A DNA stretch of 64,000 bases, taken from positions 1-64,000 of the forward strand of contig JABDKW010000017.1 in NCBI GenBank assembly GCA_013002025.1, read 5' to 3'. The DNA is from Gammaproteobacteria bacterium. Lineage in GTDB: Bacteria; Pseudomonadota; Gammaproteobacteria; Arenicellales; Arenicellaceae. Position numbers and translations under genes: made by a program. This document shows positions 26,340 to 36,099 of the stretch, piece by piece. The notes below the pieces were generated by a model that saw only the letters and a program-made list of their open reading frames with translations, was not told the DNA's origin and ran no database searches. The first letter of the stretch is position 1; each line of letters opens with the position of its first letter.

Positions 26340-27592
26340 GCACCGAAGTAAAAGTACCAATTTTGCCTGAATCCGTAGCCGAAGCCACTGTTGCCAGCTG
26401 GCACAAACAGGTTGGCGATGCCGTCAGTCTGGATGAAAATCTGGTTGATATCGAAACTGAGAAAGTAGTTTTGGAAGTACCCAGCACGGTGGATGGTGTA
26501 CTCAGAGAAATTATTCACCAGGAAGGCGCCACGGTTGGCGAACAGGAAGTCCTGGCCATTATTGAAGAAGGTGCCAGTGCCGCTGCCCCTGCCGCCAGCG
26601 AATCCACGCCAGCGAATGACGCTCCAACTGAGACTGCCGTGGCAGCGGACAGCGGCGACGCAGATAAGCTCAGTCCCGCGGTTAAAAAGTTGGTTGCGGA
26701 ACACAATATTGACGTTAGCAAGATTTCTGGTAGTGGCAAAAACGGCCGCATCCTCAAAGAGGATGTAATGGCGTACCTGAAAGAGGCGCCCGCTGCCAAG
26801 GCAGAAAGCAAAGCGAGTGAGACAAAAGCGCCCGCTGCTCCTGCCAGCACACCGGCCAGTGCCCCCGTTAGCCCTCCAATTAACACGGGCCAGCGCAACG
26901 AGCGCCGAGAACCGATGAGCCGCCTGCGAACCACCATCGCCCGCCGCCTGAAAGAGGCACAGGACACGCAGGCCATGCTAACCACGTTCAACGATGTCAA
27001 TCTGCAGCGCGTTATCGAACTGCGTAGCGAATATAAAGAAGCCTTTGAAAAGAAACACGGCACGCGTCTGGGCTTTATGTCCTTCTTTGTGAAGTCGGCC
27101 GTTGAAGCCTTGCGCCGCTTCCCCGCTGTTAACGCCTCTATTGATGGCGATGAGATGGTTTATCACGAATATTACGATGTTGGTATTGCTGCATCGTCAC
27201 CGCGTGGGCTGGTGGTACCCGTGTTGCGCGACGTTGACCGGATGAGCTTTGCGCAAGTTGAGCAGAACATCAGCGACTATGGCGCCAAGGCCAAAGAAGG
27301 CAAGTTGACGATGGATGAGCTCACTGGCGGTACTTTTACCGTGTCAAACGGTGGCGTGTTTGGCTCCATGCTGTCGACCCCGATCGTCAACCCGCCGCAA
27401 AGCGCCATTCTCGGCATGCACCGGATTGAGCAACGCCCCATCGCAGAGAACGGTGAAGTGGTGATCCGGCCGATGATGTATCTGGCCCTGACCTATGATC
27501 ATCGCATCATCGATGGTCGTGAATCGGTGTTGTTCCTGCGTACCATCAAAGAGTGCCTGGAAGACCCGGCCCGATTGTTGCTTGAGCTGTAA
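26336..27592 (+). CDS. sucB: Dihydrolipoyllysine succinyltransferase (E2 of 2-oxoglutarate dehydrogenase)
   Basis: A 418-residue E2 subunit. It has a lipoyl domain with the attached Lys43 (IETEKVVLE), an Ala/Pro-rich linker, an E3-binding domain (about 113-147, [14 protein letters not shown]), a second linker and the catalytic acyltransferase domain. The latter ends with the active-site motif DHRIIDGRE (about residues 385-393). It forms the core of the complex with SucA and the lpd product. Confidence 0.97.
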   Translation: MSTEVKVPILPESVAEATVASWHKQVGDAVSLDENLVDIETEKVVLEVPSTVDGVLREIIHQEGATVGEQEVLAIIEEGASAAAPAASESTPANDAPTETAVAADSGDADKLSPAVKKLVAEHNIDVSKISGSGKNGRILKEDVMAYLKEAPAAKAESKASETKAPAAPASTPASAPVSPPINTGQRNERREPMSRLRTTIARRLKEAQDTQAMLTTFNDVNLQRVIELRSEYKEAFEKKHGTRLGFMSFFVKSAVEALRRFPAVNASIDGDEMVYHEYYDVGIAASSPRGLVVPVLRDVDRMSFAQVEQNISDYGAKAKEGKLTMDELTGGTFTVSNGGVFGSMLSTPIVNPPQSAILGMHRIEQRPIAENGEVVIRPMMYLALTYDHRIIDGRESVLFLRTIKECLEDPARLLLEL

Positions 27593-27604
27593 GATTTTCA
27601 ATAA

Positions 27605-29038
<1,434 letters not shown>

Positions 29039-29046
29039 AAACCCTG

Positions 29047-30420
29047 ATGTCGTTCCCGCACGAGATATTTAAGGCCTATGACATTCGCGGCATTGTCGAT
29101 CAAAGCCTGACACTGGATATTACTGAAGCCATCGGCCGCGCCGTTGGCAGCGAAGTAATACAAAGCGGCAGCAATCAAATCGTCATCGGCCGCGACGGCC
29201 GTCTGTCAGGGCCGAAACTAACCCGCGCATTGGCTGATGGGCTGCGGGCCAGCGGCGTTAATGTCATCGACATTGGCGTGGCGCCTTCACCGGTGGTGTA
29301 TTACTCCAGCTACAGCAAGAACATCCCCTCCTGCATAGCCATTACCGGCAGTCACAACCCACCGGAGTATAACGGCTTGAAAATGGTGGTTGATGGCACC
29401 ACGCTGTCGGCCGAAGCGATTCAAAAACTTAAACAACGAATTCTGGACCAAGACTTCACCGACGGCGAAGGCGGCTATCAACAGGAACAAATCATCGATG
29501 ACTATGTGGCCCGCATCGTCGGTGATATCAAGTTAGAGCGCGCCATGAAAATCGTTATTGATTGCGGTAACGGGGTGGCCGGCGCCACTGCGCCGCAGTT
29601 ATTCAGGCAGATCGGTTGCGATGTTATTGACCTGTTCAGTGAGGTGGATGGTACCTTCCCAAACCACCACCCTGACCCGAGCCAGATCGAAAATCTGCAA
29701 GACCTGATTGCCGCGGTAGCCGAGCACGACGCCGACCTGGGTTTGGCTTTTGATGGCGACGGCGACCGGCTCGGCGTTATCACCCGCGCCGGCGAAGTGG
29801 TTTGGCCAGATCGGCAAATGATTTTATTTGCGCGTGATATTTTGCAGCGCAACCCCGGCAGTGAAATTATCTACGATGTTAAATGCAGCCGTAATTTACC
29901 GGCCGCCATTGAAGAGGCAGGCGGTCGGGCTACCATGTGGCGCACCGGGCATAGCTTTATAAAGGCCAAGCTAAAAGAGACCGGCGCCGCCATTGCCGGC
30001 GAAATGAGCGGGCATATTTTCTTCAAAGAACGCTGGTATGGTTTTGATGATGGCGTGTACGCCGGTGCGCGCTTGTTGGAGCTGTTGTCAGGTCAGGAGC
30101 AATCACCGCAAGCTATTTTTGATGCCCTGCCGGATAGCATAAACACACCGGAACTACGTATGGAGTTTGCCGAGGGCGAACACTATGCATTCATGGAAAA
30201 ACTACAGGCTACCGCCAGCTTTGAGGATGCCACGGTTAGCACCATTGATGGTATTCGTGTGGATTACGCAGATGGGTTTGGTCTGGTACGCCCCTCCAAT
30301 ACAACGCCGATTCTGGTGCTGCGCTTTGAAGCCGACACCGATGCCGCACTGCAGCGTATTCAACAGGATTTCGCGCGCGCTATCCACCAGGTAGACGCGG
30401 CGGTCAGCGTGCCATTCTAA
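29047..30420 (+). CDS. Phosphomannomutase/phosphoglucomutase
   Basis: A 457-residue enzyme of the alpha-D-phosphohexomutase family, resembling AlgC/ManB. The phosphoserine loop is ITGSHNPPEYNG (Ser102), the metal loop is FDGDGDRLG, the sugar-binding loop is GEMSGHIFF and the phosphate-binding loop is VRPSNTTP. It interconverts mannose or glucose 6- and 1-phosphates for sugar nucleotide synthesis. It starts 8 bases after lpd and ends 13 bases before the ClC gene, so it seems to be part of the sucAB-lpd operon, an uncommon partner. Confidence 0.92.
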   Translation: MSFPHEIFKAYDIRGIVDQSLTLDITEAIGRAVGSEVIQSGSNQIVIGRDGRLSGPKLTRALADGLRASGVNVIDIGVAPSPVVYYSSYSKNIPSCIAITGSHNPPEYNGLKMVVDGTTLSAEAIQKLKQRILDQDFTDGEGGYQQEQIIDDYVARIVGDIKLERAMKIVIDCGNGVAGATAPQLFRQIGCDVIDLFSEVDGTFPNHHPDPSQIENLQDLIAAVAEHDADLGLAFDGDGDRLGVITRAGEVVWPDRQMILFARDILQRNPGSEIIYDVKCSRNLPAAIEEAGGRATMWRTGHSFIKAKLKETGAAIAGEMSGHIFFKERWYGFDDGVYAGARLLELLSGQEQSPQAIFDALPDSINTPELRMEFAEGEHYAFMEKLQATASFEDATVSTIDGIRVDYADGFGLVRPSNTTPILVLRFEADTDAALQRIQQDFARAIHQVDAAVSVPF

Positions 30421-30433
30421 GCCGCCGCCGGTT

Positions 30434-32230
30434 ATGAACGACCTGCGGCCATTGCAATTTATCCGGCAGGGCTACGAACGCTTTCTTGAAGCGCAGCAGT
30501 TGCGCATGTCCAGCAATGTGGATGGACTCGCCTTACTCGCCGTGCTGGGGCTACTATGCGGATTATTGGCCGGTGCAGTCATCATTGCCTTACGCTTGAC
30601 CATGGAACTGGTGGCCGACCAATATATGCCGGGGGGCAATGTAGAGGGATTTGAAAATTTGTCGCCGCGTGCACGCTTTCTATTATGCGTGGTGGGCGGT
30701 CTGGTCATCGGCCTGATTCTGCGAGCCCTGAAACCAAAATCCACTAGCATGGGCGTCGTGCATGTGATCGAACGCTTGGAATACCATCAGGGCCACCTGC
30801 CCTTCAAGAATGCTGTATTGCAATTTATTATCGCCGCCCTCGCCCTGCTAAGTGGCCACTCTGTAGGTCGCGAAGGCCCCAGCGTGCATCTCGGTGCGGC
30901 CAGTGGCAGCATTCTGGCCCGCATTCTCAGAGTACCCAATAATGGGGTACGCATTTTGGTAGCCAGCGGAGTGGCAGCGGCGATTGGTGCGGCGTTTAAT
31001 ACACCTTTGGCCGGCGTGATCTTCGCCATGGAGGTGGTATTGATGGACTACACGGTGATCGGCTTCACACCAGTGATCATCGCGGCGGTTAGCGCCACCT
31101 CGCTTACCCGCATTGTATTTGGTGATGCGACCGCTTTCGCGATTCCGGCCTTTGAACTCACCGCCGTGAGCGAAATACCGGTTATCGCGTTGATGGGCGT
31201 AATGATTGGCTGCCTGTCCGCGCTGTTTATCCAAATGACTTTGTTCACCACCAGCCTGTTTATGCACCAATCGATCTGGCTCCGCACCACTCTGGCCGGC
31301 GTGATTACCGGCAGTATTGCAATGTATTTGCCAGAAGTAATGGGCACCGGTTACGACACGGTCAACCATATTTTTCTGGCGCAGTTCGGGCTGGTGGCAG
31401 TGCTTTTGCTGACGCTGGCAAAAATAGTGGCCACAGCCAGCGCAATCGGTCTGGGGATTCCCGCCGGTTTGATCGGCCCTACCTTGTTTATGGGCGCAGC
31501 CGGAGGTGCCGCATTCGGTTGGGCCACCAGTCTGTGGATGCCCGATATCGCTAGCCCGGGTTTTTACGCCATTCTAGGCATGGCCGCAATGATGGGGGCC
31601 ACCTTGCAGGCCCCACTGGCCGCGCTGATCGCATTGTTGGAATTGACCGGTACTCAAGCAGTAATACTGCCTGGCATGATCGCCGTGGTGATGGCGGCCC
31701 TGATTACCCGGGCACTGTTCGGAAAATCGTCAATCTATCGTCATCTGATGCTGGTACGAGGGCTGGATTTTCGTAATTCACCTATGTCAAAAGCGTTGCG
31801 TCGAATCGGCGTAGCCAAAGTGATGGAGCGAAACTTCGTGGAATCAAGTGCTGTGGTCAGTCGCGCAGCTGCGGAGTCATTGTTGCAGCGTGAGCCGCGC
31901 TGGATACTGTTGCGTAGCGCTGATCGCAAGCGTACCGCCAGCATACTGCCGGCCAGCGACCTGGCCTCATTTCTATATCAGGAGGCCGACCCCGACAACC
32001 CGACCGTACAGCCATTGGAAGATGAAGACGATCTGGATTTGAGCCGTATACCCGCCCTGCGCCAGGAGGCCAGTGCGGTGAGCATTGTCGCGACGCTGTA
32101 CGAAGCCGATGAAAAAATGCGCGCCCGTGATTGCCAACTGCTATTCGTGACCGGTGCGCATGGCGCGGCACGCCATAAAATCTACGGTGTGGTTACCCGC
32201 GAGCATATTGATAACAGTTATCGTCTGTAA
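30434..32230 (+). CDS. ClC family chloride channel/transporter with CBS-like C terminus
   Basis: A 598-residue ClC protein: about 450 residues of membrane core and a C-terminal CBS-like pair. The gating glutamate Glu147 in GREGP and the GIPAGLIGP anion-binding loop are present, while the first loop reads TSMGV instead of GSGIP. At the place of the internal proton glutamate of E. coli ClcA (Glu203) it has Val201 (FAMEVVLMD), as in ClC channels, so it may be an anion channel rather than an H+/Cl- exchanger. It is the last gene of the suc operon. Confidence 0.9.
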   Translation: MNDLRPLQFIRQGYERFLEAQQLRMSSNVDGLALLAVLGLLCGLLAGAVIIALRLTMELVADQYMPGGNVEGFENLSPRARFLLCVVGGLVIGLILRALKPKSTSMGVVHVIERLEYHQGHLPFKNAVLQFIIAALALLSGHSVGREGPSVHLGAASGSILARILRVPNNGVRILVASGVAAAIGAAFNTPLAGVIFAMEVVLMDYTVIGFTPVIIAAVSATSLTRIVFGDATAFAIPAFELTAVSEIPVIALMGVMIGCLSALFIQMTLFTTSLFMHQSIWLRTTLAGVITGSIAMYLPEVMGTGYDTVNHIFLAQFGLVAVLLLTLAKIVATASAIGLGIPAGLIGPTLFMGAAGGAAFGWATSLWMPDIASPGFYAILGMAAMMGATLQAPLAALIALLELTGTQAVILPGMIAVVMAALITRALFGKSSIYRHLMLVRGLDFRNSPMSKALRRIGVAKVMERNFVESSAVVSRAAAESLLQREPRWILLRSADRKRTASILPASDLASFLYQEADPDNPTVQPLEDEDDLDLSRIPALRQEASAVSIVATLYEADEKMRARDCQLLFVTGAHGAARHKIYGVVTREHIDNSYRL

Positions 32231-32241
32231 CGGCGCGGCCG

Positions 32242-32679
32242 CTAATCTGCTCTTTTTCTTTTTCGCAATAAGGCGATGGCCTCGATGTAACCACGCTTAC
32301 CGTGGCCGCTGATCTGCGCCTTGCAGACATCTTTAATCATCGATACCTGACGGAATTCCTCGCGCGCGTGGATGTCTGATAAATGAACTTCTACCGCCGG
32401 CATTTGCACGCTGCTGATCGCATCGCGCAGAGCAACGGAATAATGCGTCAGCCCCCCCGGATTAATTACCAAGCCATCGGCCCAATGACGCTGCTCATGT
32501 AAAAAATCAATGATCGCGCCTTCGTGATTAGATTGAAAAAAACGCAGCTCGGCACCCTCAGCCTCAGGTTGCGACTCAATCCACTCATTAACGTCCTGCA
32601 GGCTCTCAGAACCATATACCTCAGGTTCACGCTCACCCAATAAATTCAGGTTTGGACCGTTTACGATAATCAGCTTCAT
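32242..32679 (-). CDS. aroQ: 3-dehydroquinate dehydratase, type II
   Basis: A 145-residue dodecameric type II enzyme (step 3 of the shikimate pathway). The catalytic Tyr22 in the flexible loop LLGEREPEVYG, the NPGGLTHYSVALRD segment and EVHLSDIHAREEFR are all recognisable. It is 40 bases downstream of aroB and convergent with the ClC gene, with only 11 bases between the two stops. Confidence 0.95.
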   Translation of the reverse strand: MKLIIVNGPNLNLLGEREPEVYGSESLQDVNEWIESQPEAEGAELRFFQSNHEGAIIDFLHEQRHWADGLVINPGGLTHYSVALRDAISSVQMPAVEVHLSDIHAREEFRQVSMIKDVCKAQISGHGKRGYIEAIALLRKRKRAD

Positions 32680-32719
32680 GGTTTAGTTCCGTCGTTTAGA
32701 TCCCTGTCTTGGGTTGATC

Positions 32720-33811
32720 TTATGCGACCGCACTCAGGCTGTCGACAATATCGTCTGCGGTAACCTCTGTATTAACCACCGCGTTACCGATCCCTTCCAG
32801 CAAGATAAAGTTAAGTTTGCCGTTAATATTTTTCTTGTCGTGGGCAACCACTTTAAGTACCTCATCGGCAGCAACACGGCCCAGCGCAGGCAATTCAAAC
32901 CGCTGCAGCAACTTTTGCGCCGCCTCAAATTCCGCTGTGCTCAGCAGCCCTTTTTTATGTGAAATTAAATTGGCACACTGCATGCCATACATCACGGCCT
33001 CTCCATGATACAAACCACCGTATTGCTGGATGGTTTCAAACGCGTGGCCAATGGTATGCCCGTAATTCAGTAACCTGCGCTCGCCGTGCTCAAACTGGTC
33101 ATTGGAGACAATCTGCGCCTTGATGCGACAACTCTTGGTAATAATTTCACTCAATAAATCTTCATCAGCAAGGTTAACCAGGTCTTCAAAACGCGCTACA
33201 AAACTGTCAAAAATGGAAGTGTCACGGATCAGACCGTACTTAATCGCCTCAGCCAGCGAGGAAATCACATTACGGCGCGGCAAGGTATCCAGAAAGCCGG
33301 GGTCAACCAACACCGTTTTAGGTTGATAGATCGCGCCGACTAGATTCTTGCCGGCCGCCAGATTGACCGCCGTTTTACCACCGATTGCCGAGTCGATCAT
33401 GGCCAGCAGCGTGGTCGGCAATTGAATAAAGGCAATGCCCCGCATATAGGTGGCAGCCACAAACCCACCCAGATCACCAACCACTCCACCGCCCATGGCC
33501 AACAAAACGGAGGAGCGATCACAGCCCAACTCGACCATACGGCTCCATACCTGCTCAGCCTGAGAAATATGTTTGGCTGATTCATCGCCGGGCACTACGA
33601 TGGTGTCAATCTTAAAGCCCTGTTCACTCAGCCTGTCTATCAACGGTTGATACAAATCGGCTATCGCCTGCTGAGTCAATACCACCCACTGCTGCCCCTG
33701 GTTCCACTCACTGAGTGCTTCAGCCAGCCGCTCGCGCAGCCCAAACTGTACGCGGATATCATAGGAATGCTGATCGAGATCAAGCTTGATAACTTGAGAA
33801 GTCTGACTCAT
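32720..33811 (-). CDS. aroB: 3-dehydroquinate synthase
   Basis: A 363-residue NAD+ and zinc-dependent enzyme (step 2 of the shikimate pathway). Family marks are GGGVVGDLGGFVAATYMRG, the QLPTTLLAMIDSAIGGKTAVN segment, the LNYGHTIGHAFE zinc histidines and HGEAVMYGM. Usually aroB is paired with aroK in gammaproteobacteria; here no aroK is present and the neighbours are aroE and aroQ. Confidence 0.96.
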   Translation of the reverse strand: MSQTSQVIKLDLDQHSYDIRVQFGLRERLAEALSEWNQGQQWVVLTQQAIADLYQPLIDRLSEQGFKIDTIVVPGDESAKHISQAEQVWSRMVELGCDRSSVLLAMGGGVVGDLGGFVAATYMRGIAFIQLPTTLLAMIDSAIGGKTAVNLAAGKNLVGAIYQPKTVLVDPGFLDTLPRRNVISSLAEAIKYGLIRDTSIFDSFVARFEDLVNLADEDLLSEIITKSCRIKAQIVSNDQFEHGERRLLNYGHTIGHAFETIQQYGGLYHGEAVMYGMQCANLISHKKGLLSTAEFEAAQKLLQRFELPALGRVAADEVLKVVAHDKKNINGKLNFILLEGIGNAVVNTEVTADDIVDSLSAVA

Positions 33812-33844
33812 GAATGCTTGGCCTTACGGCAGAGTTGCAAACGT

Positions 33845-34705
33845 TTATTTTATCGCTTTTTCCAGGTCCCTGACCAAGGAATTCATGTCCACATGTGCAA
33901 CGATATTGCCACCCATCCAGATCTCAACAGAGTGCACCGCCTGCGCCACTAACATTTGCAGGCCATTGATGGTGGGGGCACCCTGTTTTTCGGCAGCGGC
34001 GAGAAAGGCTGTTTTTAAGGGGTTGTAGACCAGATCAAACGCCACCGTCTCTGGCGAAAACAGTTGCTCACAGATAGCGCTTTCCAGCGGCGTTTCTTTG
34101 CTGTTGGGCGCCATGCCCACAGAGGTCGTATTCACCACGCAGTCGAGGTACTTAGCCCGCTTAGCCAGACCCTGTGCATCAACTAATTCAACCTTAACCG
34201 CTGGATTCACTTCCTGAATCAGGCGCTTTAATGTTTCGGCGCGCTCCGGCGTACGATTGAGTATAGACACCTGCTTGGCCTCACCCTCAGCGAACACCGC
34301 ACCAACCGCCTGCGCGCTGCCGCCCGCACCAATAATTGCAAATTCACCGCCGGCGATACTGACTTCATTGCTGCTCAAAGAATAGGCGAAGCCTAGTAGA
34401 TCGGTATTATGGCCGATCAACCGGTTATCAATTCGGTGCACGGTATTCACGGCATTCAATAACTGCGCTTTGGGGTCCACCTCGTCGAGTAATGGAATGA
34501 CGTTGGCTTTGTGAGGCACGGTCACGTTTACTCCGTCGAAGCCGCCTACCCTAAAGCCCGAGAAAAAAGCCTTAAGCCTGTCCTCGGCCAATTCGACTGT
34601 GCGATAAGAAGCATCGTCAATTTCCAGTTGACGATAAATTGCTTTATGCAGCAGCGGGCTTAGACTGTGTCCTAGCGGCTCACCCAATAAAGCAAATCGT
34701 TTCAA
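33845..34705 (-). CDS. aroE: Shikimate dehydrogenase (NADP+)
   Basis: A 286-residue reductase (step 4). The substrate motif is LGEPLGHSLSPLLHKA near the N terminus, the catalytic lysine is in VTVPHKANVI, and the NADP Rossmann motif is GAGGSAQAV. The end NGLQMLVAQAVHSVEIWMG is typical. It lies 33 bases upstream of aroB on the same strand, so the two are probably co-transcribed. Confidence 0.95.
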   Translation of the reverse strand: MKRFALLGEPLGHSLSPLLHKAIYRQLEIDDASYRTVELAEDRLKAFFSGFRVGGFDGVNVTVPHKANVIPLLDEVDPKAQLLNAVNTVHRIDNRLIGHNTDLLGFAYSLSSNEVSIAGGEFAIIGAGGSAQAVGAVFAEGEAKQVSILNRTPERAETLKRLIQEVNPAVKVELVDAQGLAKRAKYLDCVVNTTSVGMAPNSKETPLESAICEQLFSPETVAFDLVYNPLKTAFLAAAEKQGAPTINGLQMLVAQAVHSVEIWMGGNIVAHVDMNSLVRDLEKAIK

Positions 34706-34860
34706 ATTAGTTACCCATCCCGAGATCTTTGCAGCGTTTATGCTATTAAAACCACTGGCACACTACCACTATTAAAACCGTATTCTGAGGCCCGGTTTGA
34801 GGCCCGGCTTAAGGCTTCGTATGACCCAACGCAATTTACATTATCGCGCTGTCAGCCGTC

Positions 34861-35925
34861 TCATGCAGCGCGCGCTGTACGCCTTGATCGTACCGCATTT
34901 GCCAGAGCACGGCAAAGTTCTTGCGTTTCAGCCCAATCCACACAGCCATCGGTAATGCTTTGCCCATAAACCAGGGAATCGCCCTCGATCACCGCCTGAT
35001 TACCCGCTACCAGATTGGATTCGATCATCACACCAAACACTCGAGACTCTCCGGCCTCGATCTGGCGACATACATCCTCACAAACCTCGCGTTGGCGCTC
35101 AGGGGTTTTAAAACTATTCGCATGACTGAAATCGATCATAATATTGGGCCGCAGGCCCGCTTTATTCAACATATCTGCCGAGACCTGCACGTCTTGCGCT
35201 GAATAATTGGGCTGTTGGTTGCCGCCACGCAATATGATGTGGCAAAACTCGTTGCCGGTACTATTGAATATGGCGGTTCGCCCCTCCTTGGTAACCGACA
35301 GGAAATGATGCGGGTTACTGGCCGCACCAATCGCGTCTACGGCAATTTTCAAATTACCGTTGGTGCCGTTTTTAAAACCGACCGGGCACGATAAACCTGA
35401 CGCCAGCTCGCGATGACACTGGCTCTCGGTGGTACGCGCTCCGATGGCACCCCAGGCTACCGTGTCGGCCGTGTACTGTGGCGTGATCAAGTCGAGATAT
35501 TCGCAGCCGGCAGGCACGCCTAAATCGTTAATTTCCAGCAATAGCTGGCGCGCAATTCCCAGACCCTTGTTGACCTGATACGAATTATCAAGATCAGGGT
35601 CGTTGATTAAACCCTTCCAACCCACCGTGGTACGGGGTTTTTCAAAATACACCCGCATTACGATTTCTAGGTCTTGCGACAGTTCATTACGCAGCGTCGC
35701 GAGTCGGCCCGCATAGTCTATCGCCGCCACGGGGTCGTGAATCGAACAGGGACCCACAATCGCTACCAAGCGATCATCATCGCCCGCCATGATGCGTTGA
35801 ATTTGCTCACGGGCCTGCAAGGTACAGTCTGCGGCCTGATCGGTAAGTGGGAATTGTTCGTGAATTTGCGCCGGCGACACCAGCTCTTTGGTGCCGGCAA
35901 TCCGGATATCTTCGGTAATTCTCAT
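34861..35925 (-). CDS. aroG: 3-deoxy-7-phosphoheptulonate synthase (class I DAHP synthase)
   Basis: A 354-residue class I-alpha (AroFGH type) DAHP synthase, the first step: PEP plus erythrose 4-phosphate. It carries the family signature VGPCSIHDP, VMRVYFEKPRTTVGWKGLINDP, GARTTESQCHRELASG and SCPVGFKNGT, with a metal His in DFSHANSFK. The isozyme type (Phe, Tyr or Trp sensitive) cannot be told, so aroG is only a label. It heads the aroG-aroE-aroB-aroQ run, separated from aroE by 155 bases. Confidence 0.93.
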   Translation of the reverse strand: MRITEDIRIAGTKELVSPAQIHEQFPLTDQAADCTLQAREQIQRIMAGDDDRLVAIVGPCSIHDPVAAIDYAGRLATLRNELSQDLEIVMRVYFEKPRTTVGWKGLINDPDLDNSYQVNKGLGIARQLLLEINDLGVPAGCEYLDLITPQYTADTVAWGAIGARTTESQCHRELASGLSCPVGFKNGTNGNLKIAVDAIGAASNPHHFLSVTKEGRTAIFNSTGNEFCHIILRGGNQQPNYSAQDVQVSADMLNKAGLRPNIMIDFSHANSFKTPERQREVCEDVCRQIEAGESRVFGVMIESNLVAGNQAVIEGDSLVYGQSITDGCVDWAETQELCRALANAVRSRRTARAA

Positions 35926-35971
35926 TAAATTAGACTTAAGCTTGTCATCTGAATGTCAAAATCGGGGTGTT

Positions 35972-35980
35972 AATATACCA
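35972..35980 (-). promoter_or_regulatory. Candidate extended -10 promoter for the shikimate cluster
   Basis: On the minus strand this reads TGGTATATT, an extended -10 about 50 bases before the DAHP synthase ATG, in the divergent interval shared with ppk1. No TyrR-like palindrome is seen. Confidence 0.35.
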
Positions 35981-36012
35981 TAGCTAAGTTAGAATTAGTG
36001 TTCCCAAGGCGC

Positions 36013-36028
36013 TTCAATAGTTAAGCAC
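36013..36028 (+). promoter_or_regulatory. 16-base motif shared with the sucA upstream region (copy 2)
   Basis: TTCAATAGTTAAGCAC, identical to 23440-23455, lies 87 bases before the ppk1 ATG, a similar distance as in the sucA copy. AAGGCGC precedes it. Confidence 0.3.
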
Positions 36029-36099
36029 AAGCCTTTGTTTTAGTTCTTTAAAGTTTCCATAACCTACCTGAAAATCACACCCAGACCGAGCTGCTGTAA

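Noticed and set aside
32230-32245. GCGGCCGC palindrome after the ClC gene as a terminator
   Set aside because: The palindrome is short and not followed by a T run at the right place.
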